A DNA stretch of 64,000 nt. Source: an uncultured Alcanivorax sp. Its GTDB lineage: Bacteria; Pseudomonadota; Gammaproteobacteria; Pseudomonadales; Alcanivoracaceae. The stretch lies in contig NZ_CAMYIV010000004.1 of NCBI RefSeq assembly GCF_947258575.1, positions 124,001 to 188,000 on the forward strand, written 5' to 3'. The position numbers and the translations under genes are program-made. The notes beneath the pieces are model-generated. The model was not told the DNA's origin. It ran no database searches and saw only the letters and a list, made by a program, of their open reading frames with translations. Shown here piece after piece: positions 1 through 8,176 of the stretch (its first letter is position 1; every line of letters starts with the position of its first letter).

Positions 1-391
1 CCTGCGCTTTGATTATGACCCCCATCAGGAGGTCTGGGTGCTGGGCAATAACGAATTACTCGAGCGATTAATGGTGAATTTGCTCACCAATGCCATCAAG
101 TACAGCCATGCGGGCAGTTCCGTGGATGTGCGCCTGTACGCCCGGGAAGAGGCCGTGCTCTGTGAAGTGCGCGACCGGGGTGTGGGCATTCCGCCGGAAT
201 TTCAGGAACGGCTGTTCCAGCGTTTCAGTCGCGCCAGCACCAGTGGTGGCGCCCGCACCCGGGGCGCGGGCATGGGGTTGCGCTTCGTCAAGGTAGTGAC
301 GGAGCGCCACGGCGGTGACATTCAGGTAGAAAGTGTGCCAAACGAAGGTAGCCGCTTCACCCTGTCATTACCTCGGGTGGAGATAGACTAA
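1..391 (+). CDS. Sensor histidine kinase, C-terminal part (5' end outside window)
   Basis: The frame is open from the window edge to the stop at 389-391, so about 129 residues of a longer protein are visible. They form the ATP-binding (HATPase_c) domain: an N box (NLLTNAIKYS), a G1 box (DRGVGIP) and a G2 box (GAGMGLRFVK) followed by a conserved HGG. The protein would autophosphorylate a histidine located upstream, outside the window, and pass the phosphate to a response regulator. Input domain and partner cannot be seen. An internal GTG at 38 is not a credible start because the domain begins before it. Confidence 0.9.
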   Translation, partial: LRFDYDPHQEVWVLGNNELLERLMVNLLTNAIKYSHAGSSVDVRLYAREEAVLCEVRDRGVGIPPEFQERLFQRFSRASTSGGARTRGAGMGLRFVKVVTERHGGDIQVESVPNEGSRFTLSLPRVEID

Positions 392-481
392 ATAACAGCA
401 AGCGTTTTGTCCCCACGCCCTGAGCGGGTATAATCCCGCCGCAGCGCCCTCGGGCGAATCACAGAGAATAGAGGTGGAATC

Positions 482-949
482 GTGAAAAAGATGCTGACTG
501 CCAGCCTGGTACTGGTCGCTACCCTGTTTGCCGCCGGTAGCGTGGCTGCCAAGAGCACCAAGGAAATTTCCCCGTATCCGCTGGGCGAACGCTCTGTATT
601 CAGTGAGCGGGCCATTGCCGAACGTCTTCAGCCGGTGGGTTCTGTGTGTGTCGAGGGTGAAGATTGCGGCACCGCTGCCGCTGCCGAAGAGCAAGTGGCC
701 AGTGGCCCGCGCAGCGGTGAGCAAGTGCACCAGTCTGCCTGTGCGGCCTGTCATACTACGGGTGCTGCGGGCGCCCCGAAGACCGGCGATTCCGCAGCCT
801 GGGGTTCGCGTATCGCCAAGGGGAATGCCACCCTAGTCAAGCACGCCATTGAAGGCTTCAACGCCATGCCGCCCAAGGGTATGTGCATGGATTGCTCTGA
901 CGACGAGATCAAGGCCGCCGTCGAGTATATGGTTGAGCAGAGCCAGTAA
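482..949 (+). CDS. Cytochrome c5-type periplasmic c-type cytochrome
   Basis: 155 residues with a Sec signal peptide (residues 1 to about 23, ending in SVAA) and one haem-attachment motif CAACH at residues 87-91. A C-terminal CMDCSDDE pair of cysteines matches the extra disulfide of the cytochrome c5 family. It should be a periplasmic one-electron carrier. The start is GTG, preceded by an AGAGGTGG ribosome-binding site. The next gene, a second c5-like cytochrome, begins 2 bp after this stop, so the two are probably co-transcribed. The 60 residues between signal peptide and haem domain are not conserved family sequence that I recognise. Confidence 0.88.
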   Translation: MKKMLTASLVLVATLFAAGSVAAKSTKEISPYPLGERSVFSERAIAERLQPVGSVCVEGEDCGTAAAAEEQVASGPRSGEQVHQSACAACHTTGAAGAPKTGDSAAWGSRIAKGNATLVKHAIEGFNAMPPKGMCMDCSDDEIKAAVEYMVEQSQ

Positions 950-951
950 CC

Positions 952-1299
952 TTGCTGCGACCTCTGGGAATTCTGCTGTCGGCCCTGTGGCTGGCAGCCT
1001 GTTCCGACGATAGCGCTCCGGCCACTGCGGATGCTTCGCAGACGCGTGACGGGGCGCAGTTGTATCGCCAATACTGTGTTACCTGCCACGGTTCCGGCGC
1101 CCTGGGCGCTCCCCGTGTCGGCAAGGAACACCGCCTTTACTGGTCCCACGAAATCGAGGAAGAAGGTTTCGACACCCTGGTCCAGGAAGCCATCGCCGGC
1201 ATCAACTCCATGCCCCCTCGTGGAGGCTGCTTCGACTGCAGCGACGACGAAATCCGCAACACTGTCATCTACATGCTGCAGCTGAGCGGCGCCAAGTAA
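952..1299 (+). CDS. Cytochrome c5-like lipoprotein
   Basis: 115 residues. A lipobox LAAC puts the acylated cysteine at residue 17, so the protein is probably membrane-anchored in the periplasm. The haem motif is CVTCH (residues 42-46) followed by GSGALGAP, and the C terminus carries CFDCSDDE like the upstream cytochrome. The start is TTG 2 bp after the previous stop, pointing to translational coupling. The two genes look like a duplicated pair, one soluble and one lipid-anchored, that could relay electrons to a terminal oxidase or another periplasmic acceptor; the acceptor is not identifiable here. Confidence 0.85.
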   Translation: MLRPLGILLSALWLAACSDDSAPATADASQTRDGAQLYRQYCVTCHGSGALGAPRVGKEHRLYWSHEIEEEGFDTLVQEAIAGINSMPPRGGCFDCSDDEIRNTVIYMLQLSGAK

Positions 1300-1309
1300 T
1301 CCCCTTCCT

Positions 1310-1424
1310 GTAGGAGCGGCGCTGGCGGCGCAAAACCCAGTTGCGAGAGACGAGGAGCGAGAAGCGAAAACCTGGTTTCCCGAACTTCAGGTTTTGATTT
1401 TCGAAACTCGCTTCTCGCAACTCG
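1310..1424. repeat. REP-like unit followed by a GCGAGAAGCGA-family palindrome
   Basis: Directly after the cytochrome gene, GTAGGAGCGGCGCTGGCGGC (from 1310) is a GC-rich REP-like unit seen again at 4319, 30510 and 37224. From about 1343 a second motif follows: GAGCGAGAAGCGAAAACCTG, then CAGGTTTT and a reverse-complement arm ending CTCGCTTCTCGCAACTCG. The same words recur at 14803-14843 and 30547-30637, so this is a dispersed family. It lies between the cytochrome gene and the convergent rep gene and could act as a bidirectional transcription stop, though no T-run terminator is evident. Confidence 0.6.
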
Positions 1425-1482
1425 ATACTGTCGTGACCGCGCTACCGGTGACGTTTTTACGGGAAAGAGTGTGTCGCAAGGC

Positions 1483-3504
1483 TCAATCCAGCAACGCCCG
1501 AAGATTAGCAATGCTGGCCTCTGCCACCGCGGTTTCCTTTGCCTCGTCTTTAATCATGCCGATACCCAGAAAGTCGATATCGTCCTGCGGCATTTCGTCC
1601 ACGAAGCGGCTGGCGGTGGTGTCGATTTTCTCGCCGTACTGTTTGCGGGTCAGCGCCTGGGTCATGGCCAGGGTTTCCCGGGCGCGGGTGATACCCACGT
1701 ACATCAACCGGCGTTCCTCGACGATGTTGTCTTCTTCAATACTGGTGCGGTGAGGGAGGAATTCTTCTTCCACGCCCATCATGTAGACGTGGGGAAACTC
1801 CAGCCCTTTGGAGGCGTGCAGGGTCATCAGCTGTACCCGGTCGGAATCGTCTTCTTCCTGTTGCTGTTCGAGCATGTCCAGCAGCACCAGTTTCTTGATC
1901 ACTGCTTCCAGATCGCTGGCGCCGCCTTCTTCGTCTTCCTGTTTTTCCAGCATGCGTTCGATGCTACGCACCAGCTGCCAGATATTTTCGATATTCTTTT
2001 CACCGATGCGCGGGCTGGAGGCGTTTTGCATTAGCCAGCCTTCATAGTCCATGTCGCGGATCAGTTCCTGCACCGCTTGCAGGCTGTTGTGGCCGAAGCA
2101 GAACTGGCGTTTGGCATCCAGCCAGGCCTTGAACTTCTGCAGCTTCTCGGCGGCCTTGGGGTTCATGACTTCGCTGAGGGCGATGTCGTCACAGACATGG
2201 TAAAGCCCCTGTTCCCGCTTTAACGCCCAGGTAGCCAGTTTCTCCAGGGTGGCCGGGCCAATCTCCCGGCGCGGAGTGTTGATGATGCGCAGGAAGGCGT
2301 TGTCGTCGTCCGGGTTCACCAGCAGGCGCAGGTAGCACATCAGGTCTTTGATCTCGCTGCGCGAGAAGAAACTTTTGCCGCCGGACACCTTGTAGGGAAT
2401 CGACAGGCTCTGCAGTTTCATTTCCAGAATGCGTGACTGGAAATTGCCGCGATACAGCACCGCAAAGTCTTTCCACTTCAGACCATGCTGCAGGCGGCGA
2501 TGAAAGATATCGCTGGCGATCCATTCGGTTTCTGCTTCTTCATCGCGCAGGGCGGAAAAGCGAATCGGCTCGCCGTAGCCGTAGTCGGACCACAGGCTCT
2601 TTTCAAATTCGTGGGGGTTGTTGGCGATCACCGTATTGGCAGCTTTCAGGATGCGCCCGGTGGAGCGGTAATTCTGCTCCAGCTTGACCACTTTCAGGGT
2701 GGGCCAGTCCTGCTGCAGTTGCGCCAGGTTTTCCGGGCGGGCGCCGCGCCAGGCGTAGATGGACTGGTCGTCATCGCCCACCACGGTGAACTTGCCTTCC
2801 GGCAGGGTGAGCATTTTCACCATTTCGTACTGGGCGCCGTTGGTGTCCTGGTATTCGTCCACCAGCAGGTACTGGATGCGGTTGCGCCACTTTTCCAGAA
2901 TGCGCGGCTGTTCGCGGAACATGCGCGCCGGCATCAGGATCAGGTCATCGAAATCCACCGCGTTGCAGACCCGCAACATGCGGTCGTAGCCGCCGTAGGC
3001 CATGGCGGCGCGCAGGTCCTCGTCGGTCTCGGCAGTGCTCACCGCTTCCTCTGGCAGCACCAGCGCGTTCTTCCAGTCGGAAATGCGCTTGTGGATTACA
3101 TCCACCGCGTCCAGGTCCCGTTCCGATTCTCCCTGGCGCAGGATCTCCTTGAGGATCTCCTTGCTGTCGGCGCCATCGAGAATGGAAAAGCCGTTGCGCA
3201 GGCCACAGGCTTTCAGCTCTGACTTGAGAATGCGCAGGCCCAGGTTGTGGAAGGTGGAGACAATCAGCCCCCGGGTCAGATCGCGGCTCACCAGCGACTG
3301 CACCCGCTCCTTCATTTCCCGGGCGGCCTTGTTGGTGAAGGTCACCGCGGCAATATGCCGGGCCGACATGCCCCGTTCCTGGATCAGCCAGGCGATCTTG
3401 CGGGTGATCACGCTGGTCTTCCCGGAACCCGCCCCGGCCAGTACCAGCAACGGGCCATCGGCATAGTGCACGGCTTCCTGCTGGCGGGGGTTGAGCTTAC
3501 TCAT
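1483..3504 (-). CDS. rep: ATP-dependent DNA helicase Rep (superfamily 1)
   Basis: 673 residues, the same length as E. coli Rep. All UvrD/Rep motifs are present in order: Q motif near residue 8, Walker A GAGSGKT at 24-30, DEYQDTN (motif II), GDDDQSIYAWRGA (III), LEQNYRST (IV), TLHASKGLEF (V) and RRLMYVGITRA (VI). Rep is a 3'-5' single-strand translocase that helps replication forks pass protein obstacles. It resembles Rep more than UvrD or PcrA in length and in its N terminus MSKLNPRQQEAV. The gene converges on the cytochrome pair and diverges from rsuA, with about 115 bp between start codons. Confidence 0.96.
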   Translation of the reverse strand: MSKLNPRQQEAVHYADGPLLVLAGAGSGKTSVITRKIAWLIQERGMSARHIAAVTFTNKAAREMKERVQSLVSRDLTRGLIVSTFHNLGLRILKSELKACGLRNGFSILDGADSKEILKEILRQGESERDLDAVDVIHKRISDWKNALVLPEEAVSTAETDEDLRAAMAYGGYDRMLRVCNAVDFDDLILMPARMFREQPRILEKWRNRIQYLLVDEYQDTNGAQYEMVKMLTLPEGKFTVVGDDDQSIYAWRGARPENLAQLQQDWPTLKVVKLEQNYRSTGRILKAANTVIANNPHEFEKSLWSDYGYGEPIRFSALRDEEAETEWIASDIFHRRLQHGLKWKDFAVLYRGNFQSRILEMKLQSLSIPYKVSGGKSFFSRSEIKDLMCYLRLLVNPDDDNAFLRIINTPRREIGPATLEKLATWALKREQGLYHVCDDIALSEVMNPKAAEKLQKFKAWLDAKRQFCFGHNSLQAVQELIRDMDYEGWLMQNASSPRIGEKNIENIWQLVRSIERMLEKQEDEEGGASDLEAVIKKLVLLDMLEQQQEEDDSDRVQLMTLHASKGLEFPHVYMMGVEEEFLPHRTSIEEDNIVEERRLMYVGITRARETLAMTQALTRKQYGEKIDTTASRFVDEMPQDDIDFLGIGMIKDEAKETAVAEASIANLRALLD

Positions 3505-3619
3505 AGGGCTCCGGAAAATCTGGGGGGTGAAATCGGGCCGCTATGATACCAGCGATGGCCCTGCACTCCAGACACCTTATGTCGGTTATCATGGCGGTTT
3601 TCCCGGTAACGGTTTGCCC

Positions 3620-4309
3620 ATGCGTCTTGACTATTTTCTCGCCCACAGTGCCGGCCTGACCCGCAAGGAGGCCAAACAGCTGATCAGCCGCGGTGCAGTC
3701 ACCGTGGAGGGCGAAGCGCGCCCCAAAGCCAACCTGCAGCTGCAGGACGGGCAGGGCGTCTGGCTGCACGGCGAACCGGTGCAATTGCCGGGCCACCGTT
3801 ATCTGATGCTGCACAAACCGGCGGGGGTGGTGTGTTCCACCGCTGACCCGGAGCATCGCACCGTACTGGACCTGCTGCCAGTGGCGCTGCGCCAGGACCT
3901 GCACCCGGCCGGCCGCCTGGACCGGGACACCACCGGCCTGGTGCTGCTGACCACGGATGGCCAGTGGTCCCACCGGCTCACCTCGCCCAATCACCAGTGC
4001 GACAAACGCTACCGGGTGAGCTGCGCCGACCCGGTCAGCGATGCGGATCTGCAGGCCCTGTGCGACGGCATTCTGCTACGTGGCGAAGACGCCCCGACGT
4101 TGCCGGCAAGGGCGGAACGGGTGAATACGCACCAGTTGCTGCTGACCATCCATGAAGGGCGTTACCATCAGGTCAAACGGATGCTGGCGGCGCGGGGCAA
4201 CAAGGTGGTGGCCCTGCACCGGGAGCAGATTGGCGAGATCGCGCTGGATGCGGCGTTGGCGCCGGGGGAGTTCCGGGCCCTGAGCGAGGAAGAGATTCAC
4301 AGTCTGTAA
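3620..4309 (+). CDS. rsuA: 16S rRNA pseudouridine(516) synthase RsuA
   Basis: 229 residues from the chosen ATG, close to E. coli RsuA (231). An N-terminal S4 RNA-binding domain (about residues 1-45, with GLTRKEAKQLISRGAVTVEG) is followed by the catalytic pseudouridine synthase domain with GRLDRDTTGL; the expected catalytic aspartate is Asp101 in RLDxxTxGL. The family isomerises one uridine in 16S rRNA. The open frame extends upstream to 3491, but residues before MRLDYFL do not belong to the family and overlap the rep promoter side, so 3620 is preferred. RluB/E/F-type paralogues are the main alternative; length favours RsuA. Confidence 0.88.
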   Translation: MRLDYFLAHSAGLTRKEAKQLISRGAVTVEGEARPKANLQLQDGQGVWLHGEPVQLPGHRYLMLHKPAGVVCSTADPEHRTVLDLLPVALRQDLHPAGRLDRDTTGLVLLTTDGQWSHRLTSPNHQCDKRYRVSCADPVSDADLQALCDGILLRGEDAPTLPARAERVNTHQLLLTIHEGRYHQVKRMLAARGNKVVALHREQIGEIALDAALAPGEFRALSEEEIHSL

Positions 4310-4318
4310 GGTTTTTCA

Positions 4319-4343
4319 TAGGAGCGTCGCTGGCGGCGCGATC
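4319..4343. repeat. REP-like GTAGGAGC-family unit
   Basis: TAGGAGCGTCGCTGGCGGCG followed by CGATC, immediately after rsuA. It matches units at 1310, 30510 and 37224 except for one or two bases. The unit is imperfectly palindromic (GGAGCG...CGC). No coding potential. Confidence 0.55.
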
Positions 4344-4360
4344 ACCAGCGACGTTTAAAG

Positions 4361-4534
4361 CGAAGCCGCTGTAGGAGTTCCGCTTGAGGGACGAACCACG
4401 CGTCAGCGTGGAAATCACCCGCGGGCAATCAGAAGAGAGCGACGTCGTCAGAGTGATCTGGCGGTATCAGCATAGTCCGTTTCCTCGCCTAGGCTCGGAT
4501 TCGTCCCTCAAGCGGAACTCCTACAGCGGCTTCG
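4361..4534. repeat. MITE-like element with perfect 35-bp terminal inverted repeats
   Basis: The arm at 4361-4395 begins CGAAGCCGCTGTAGGAGTTC. The arm at 4500-4534 is its exact reverse complement over all 35 bp. The 104-bp interior has a small hairpin (CCACGC gtca GCGTGG at about 4396-4411) and no open frame. The arms contain the GTAGGAG word of the REP-like family, so the element may be a paired REP structure or a non-autonomous mobile element. No target-site duplication is visible. The rest of the 4310-4677 gap holds no gene. Confidence 0.65.
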
Positions 4535-4677
4535 TTTTGGCCGTGTGAGTTGCATTTTTACGCTAATGGTCGCGCTGCTAGCGATGTGATTCCCTTCGCT
4601 TACCCTTCGGGCCGCACGGAACCAGTTGCGTTACTCCGCTGCACTCCGTTTCTGCAGCAGATCCCACGGGAACCCGC

Positions 4678-5742
4678 TTAGTTCAACTGCCCCTGCAGCT
4701 CCATCACATCCACGGTCCGTTCCCGGTTAAGGGGATCGACCAGGGTGTTGGCATCCTGATAAACACGCGGTGTCTTGTAGAGCATGGCCACTGCTTTGAC
4801 ATGGCTGGGGCACACGTAACGCTCAGGCATTTCCTGCTGCAGCCAGGCACGTACTTTCGGGGCCTGGTCGGAACCCATCTTCGGGAACAGATGGTGCTCT
4901 ACATGATGGCTGAAATGGAAGTGCAGCGGATCAATCCAGCGCCAGGCGCGCACGCTCATTGAATTGTCCACCGGATGGTTGTTGTCCATCTGCGGGCGCA
5001 GCATGTGGTTGGTGAGAATGTAGCTCTGGCCGATGAAGTTGATGATCATCATCGGGATCAGCACGGTGAAGATCGCCAGTGGGCCGGATACGATGGCCAG
5101 TGTGATCCATGCCGCCATGCACAGGTAGGACTGGCGGATCGCTTTCTTGCGGTTGAACCCCTTGAACTCCTCACGCTTGCGGGTCTGCATGCGCAGCACC
5201 AGCTGGCCGTGGAACATGAACGAATAGAACAGGAACAAAAAGCTGTACCAGGTGCGCCCGCCAGGGGCCAGCTTGGTAAAGTTGGCGGTCTGCGGGTGTT
5301 TCTCGTAGCGGTACAGGGTGCCGAAGGAATCCGGGTCCTTGTCGCCCAGATTGGTGTTGGCGTGGTGGGCCACATTGTGCCAGCGGCGCCAGAATTCCGG
5401 GGCGATCAGGGCCGGGCCAAAGCCGACCCAGCCGAGAAAATCTTGCATGCGACGACTCATGCCCAGCGCGCCGTGAAGCACTTCGTGGGCCAGCAGGGCC
5501 TGGCAGGCCAGGGTGTGGCCGGCGAGGATGCCCAGTAGCAGGTTGCCCCACCAGGGCAGACTCAACAGCAGGATGGCGGCGATGCTGCCGATGATCACGG
5601 CGCTCATGGGAATAAACCACAGGGCGCGCAGGGGGCGGGCCTTGAAAGTGGCCGGGCCCAGATCCTTTTTCACTGCATCGCGGATGGCGCGGGCGTCATT
5701 GGCGCCGAAATGGCGGCTGTAAGCAGGTTCTTGCATGGTCAT
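4678..5742 (-). CDS. Fatty acid desaturase (membrane diiron, PF00487 type)
   Basis: 354 residues with the three histidine clusters of membrane desaturases: HEVLH (86-90), HNVAHH (122-127) and HHVEHH (279-284). Hydrophobic segments lie at about 41-80 and 205-245. Members insert a double bond into acyl chains using O2 and a ferredoxin- or cytochrome-type donor at the inner membrane. A second in-frame ATG two codons downstream is an equally possible start. It diverges from an AraC-type regulator 133 bp away, the usual arrangement for a regulator and its target. Which bond is desaturated cannot be read from sequence; spacing argues against an AlkB hydroxylase. Confidence 0.9.
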   Translation of the reverse strand: MTMQEPAYSRHFGANDARAIRDAVKKDLGPATFKARPLRALWFIPMSAVIIGSIAAILLLSLPWWGNLLLGILAGHTLACQALLAHEVLHGALGMSRRMQDFLGWVGFGPALIAPEFWRRWHNVAHHANTNLGDKDPDSFGTLYRYEKHPQTANFTKLAPGGRTWYSFLFLFYSFMFHGQLVLRMQTRKREEFKGFNRKKAIRQSYLCMAAWITLAIVSGPLAIFTVLIPMMIINFIGQSYILTNHMLRPQMDNNHPVDNSMSVRAWRWIDPLHFHFSHHVEHHLFPKMGSDQAPKVRAWLQQEMPERYVCPSHVKAVAMLYKTPRVYQDANTLVDPLNRERTVDVMELQGQLN

Positions 5743-5875
5743 GGTTGTCCTTGGCTGTCGGGCCGGGGAATTCGGATGCAGGCATTCTGGTGAACAGTTG
5801 TGCTTGGGCGAAGTGCAGGGCTGGACAGAAAGCAGTCATTTTCGGACAGGTGTAAAATTAACGTATAGTAGACCC
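5743..5875. promoter_or_regulatory. Divergent promoter region, desaturase / AraC regulator
   Basis: 133 bp between two divergent starts. On the + strand, TATAGT at about 5864-5869 resembles a -10 element shortly before the AraC gene start. The region should contain the AraC-type binding site; I could not define direct repeats with confidence. Confidence 0.35.
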
Positions 5876-6904
5876 ATGAATCATGAGCGCTTTATACAGC
5901 TGGACCCAGGTACGGGTCGTTCCCCGGTCCCCGTCAACTATGTGCGCAATCTGGTGGAACTGATCGCCGAGGTTGGCGTGGATACTCGTCGGCTGCTTTC
6001 TCAGGTGGGGCTGAGCGAGGATGAGGTCTATAACCCGGAACCGGCCCTGCGCTTCGAGCAGTTCCGCCGGGTCATGGTGGGCGCCCGTGAAATGACCGGC
6101 GATCCGGCCCTGGGATTGGCGCTGGGCCAGCAATTGACCCTCACCGCCCATGGCCTGCTCGGCTATGCCGCCATCAGCAGTGCCGACCTGGGCGATGCCC
6201 TGAGGCTGCTGGAGCGCTACTTCCGCACCCGTACCCGCCTGTGTGTTCCCCGTATCGAACCCTCACAGGAAGGCGTGCGTTTCTGCCTGGTGGAAAGTGT
6301 GCCGCTGGGCGATATCCGTGAAACCTACCTGGAAGTGGTGGTGGCTGCGGTGGTCGGCGGGATTCGTTATCTGCTGGGCGACCGTTTCCAGGGGGTGGTG
6401 CTGGAGTTGCCCTATGCCGCCCCGGCCCATGCGGATCGTTACCGGGAACTGCTGGCCATGCCGGTGGAGTTTGGTGCCGAGGTGGCGGCGCTGCGGCTAC
6501 CCAAGGCCCTGCTCAGTGAGCGCTTTACCCTCTCCGATCCGGCGTCCCGGCAGATGGCCGCACAGAAATGTGAGGAAGAACTGCAACGGCTGGAAGCGGA
6601 TCAGGACTGGGCCAGCCGCGTGCGCGCCCGGTTGATGCAGGCAGAGGGCATGCTGCCCAGCCTGGAGCAGCTGGCGTGCAACTTCCACGTTACCTCCCGC
6701 ACCCTGCGCCGTTATCTCAATGCCCTGGGCGTGAGCTATCGCTCCCTGCTGGAAGAGGTGCGCATGACCAAGGCCATGGCGTATCTGCAGGCCAATATCA
6801 CCGTGCAGCAGGTGGCCTCGAAACTGGGTTACGCCGACCCCAGCAACTTCGCCCGCGCTTTCCGCAAATGGACCGGTCACCCGCCCAGTCATTTCCAGCC
6901 GTAA
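5876..6904 (+). CDS. AraC-family transcriptional regulator (arabinose_bd N-terminal domain type)
   Basis: 342 residues. The N-terminal 200 residues match the ligand-binding domain seen in OruR/ArgR-like AraC proteins (VNYVRNLVELIAEVGVD, later LTAHGLLGYAAISS). The C-terminal AraC double helix-turn-helix contains LEQLACNFHVTSRTLRRYL and a second helix ending in the family signature YADPSNFARAFRKWTGHPPS. The ATG at 5876 is preferred: translation from the open frame's beginning at 5735 would add 47 residues without similarity and run through the promoter. The likely target is the divergent desaturase gene, with a fatty acid or related compound as effector (inference). Confidence 0.88.
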   Translation: MNHERFIQLDPGTGRSPVPVNYVRNLVELIAEVGVDTRRLLSQVGLSEDEVYNPEPALRFEQFRRVMVGAREMTGDPALGLALGQQLTLTAHGLLGYAAISSADLGDALRLLERYFRTRTRLCVPRIEPSQEGVRFCLVESVPLGDIRETYLEVVVAAVVGGIRYLLGDRFQGVVLELPYAAPAHADRYRELLAMPVEFGAEVAALRLPKALLSERFTLSDPASRQMAAQKCEEELQRLEADQDWASRVRARLMQAEGMLPSLEQLACNFHVTSRTLRRYLNALGVSYRSLLEEVRMTKAMAYLQANITVQQVASKLGYADPSNFARAFRKWTGHPPSHFQP

Positions 6905-7542
6905 TAGCCACCGTTTTTTTGCTTCAACGCCTTGTGCTGGCGTTTATGGTGCTGATCAATACTGTCAATAACCGCTAGCCCGAGCCTTGAGCGTTCATTA
7001 TTGACTAAGCCCAGCGGTAGCCAAGCTTCGCAATAGAGTGCGTATATTTCAAAGAAGTGGCGGGAAAAGGCTCCGTCTTCAATGCTATCTGGCTCTTCCA
7101 GTTTGCGCCGTTTTTCGATAACCCATGGTTCCAGAGCGTACCAGCAGCAAAGATACATCGGCCCCCATAGGTTCATGAAGTGCTGGCGTGATATCAGGTT
7201 GTTCCAAGCCATGTAGCCGATACGTTGCAGTTTGATGCTGACTTGGTGGGCGGCATCCAGTTCCGCTGGAAGCCAGCTTTCTTCACGGCTCTGTTCGTTG
7301 TAGGGTTGCCGCTGGTGTGCATCTGTAACAGTACGTATCAAGGGTTTGAGGGTATCCATTTCCGCCATGGCCCAACGAAGAATATCGGCATCGCGGGAGA
7401 GAGAGGCTTCACGGATATTATGTGAGCCCTGCCTCAGTCCAAGGAGCAGAACGATGGTCAGAACAACCATCAGGATGTCAGATATTCCGGATACGCCTCC
7501 CCAGTCAAAGGTTTCAAACTGAAATCTTATATTTTCGAACAT
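6889..7542 (-). CDS. Hypothetical membrane-anchored protein
   Basis: 217 residues, family not recognised. One N-terminal transmembrane helix (about residues 22-40, DILMVVLTIVLLLGL) is followed by a mostly helical soluble domain rich in Trp and charged residues, with a basic C terminus. Topology suggests a bitopic inner-membrane protein with a cytoplasmic body. Its 3' end overlaps the 3' end of the convergent AraC gene by 16 bp. Base composition is slightly more AT-rich than its neighbours, which may indicate acquisition. Confidence 0.65.
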   Translation of the reverse strand: MFENIRFQFETFDWGGVSGISDILMVVLTIVLLLGLRQGSHNIREASLSRDADILRWAMAEMDTLKPLIRTVTDAHQRQPYNEQSREESWLPAELDAAHQVSIKLQRIGYMAWNNLISRQHFMNLWGPMYLCCWYALEPWVIEKRRKLEEPDSIEDGAFSRHFFEIYALYCEAWLPLGLVNNERSRLGLAVIDSIDQHHKRQHKALKQKNGGYYGWK

Positions 7543-7611
7543 TCCGGAATTGCCTCACCTTACAGTATTGTCAGAGTTTAACGCCCTAGACGAAGAAAGA
7601 ATGAAAACACA

Positions 7612-8103
7612 ATGAAAGGGAATTCTGAACCTGTACTGCTGGTCAGCCAGGACAACTACCCCAAGGGCAGCTGTCAGCGTGGCCGTATGCAGCGTCAGCG
7701 GCTGATCCATCGTGCCTCCTACGTGGTGGTGCGTGATCTGGCCGGGCGGGTTTGTGTGCAACAGCGTGCTGCCGACAAACATTTTTACCCCGGTGGCTGG
7801 GATCTGGCTGCCGGTGGTGTCATGCGCCCCAATGAAACCGTGGGCGAAAACCTGTCACGGGAACTGTTCGAGGAGGTGGGCGTGCAACGCCAGTTTTCCC
7901 GTTGGCAATGGTTCTTCTTCTCCAATCCCCATCACCAGGTCTGGGGCGCGTTGGCATCTGTGGTGGTGTGTCCGCAGGCGGTATCGCTCAGCGATGAAGT
8001 GGTCGCCATTGAATGGTTGCCGGTCCGGGACGCGCTGCTATTGCCCGATGCCACTCCTGATACCCGTCACGCACTTTCCTTGCTGTTGTCACCTTCCTCC
8101 TGA
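7612..8103 (+). CDS. Nudix hydrolase (YfcD-like)
   Basis: 163 residues with a complete Nudix box at about residues 69-91 (G-x5-E-x7-RELxEEVG, seen as GGVMRPNETVGEN then LSRELFEEVGV). The upstream sequence LIHRASYVVVRDLAGRVCVQ and the DKHFYPGGWD segment resemble the YfcD/IDI-like branch. Nudix enzymes hydrolyse nucleoside-diphosphate-linked substrates using Mg2+ bound by the box glutamates; the substrate here is unknown. It is followed 73 bp later by an SDR gene in the same direction. Confidence 0.85.
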   Translation: MKGNSEPVLLVSQDNYPKGSCQRGRMQRQRLIHRASYVVVRDLAGRVCVQQRAADKHFYPGGWDLAAGGVMRPNETVGENLSRELFEEVGVQRQFSRWQWFFFSNPHHQVWGALASVVVCPQAVSLSDEVVAIEWLPVRDALLLPDATPDTRHALSLLLSPSS

Positions 8104-8176
8104 GCGTTTTCGTCCTTGTGGCCGTCGTGCTGGCTGGGTAGCTTCTCTCACTGATGCAGAGAACGATGAGGAAGTT

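Noticed and set aside
4678-5742. Alkane hydroxylase (AlkB) assignment for the desaturase
   Set aside because: Histidine-cluster spacing and length fit PF00487 desaturases; AlkB-specific motifs such as NYxEHYG were not seen.
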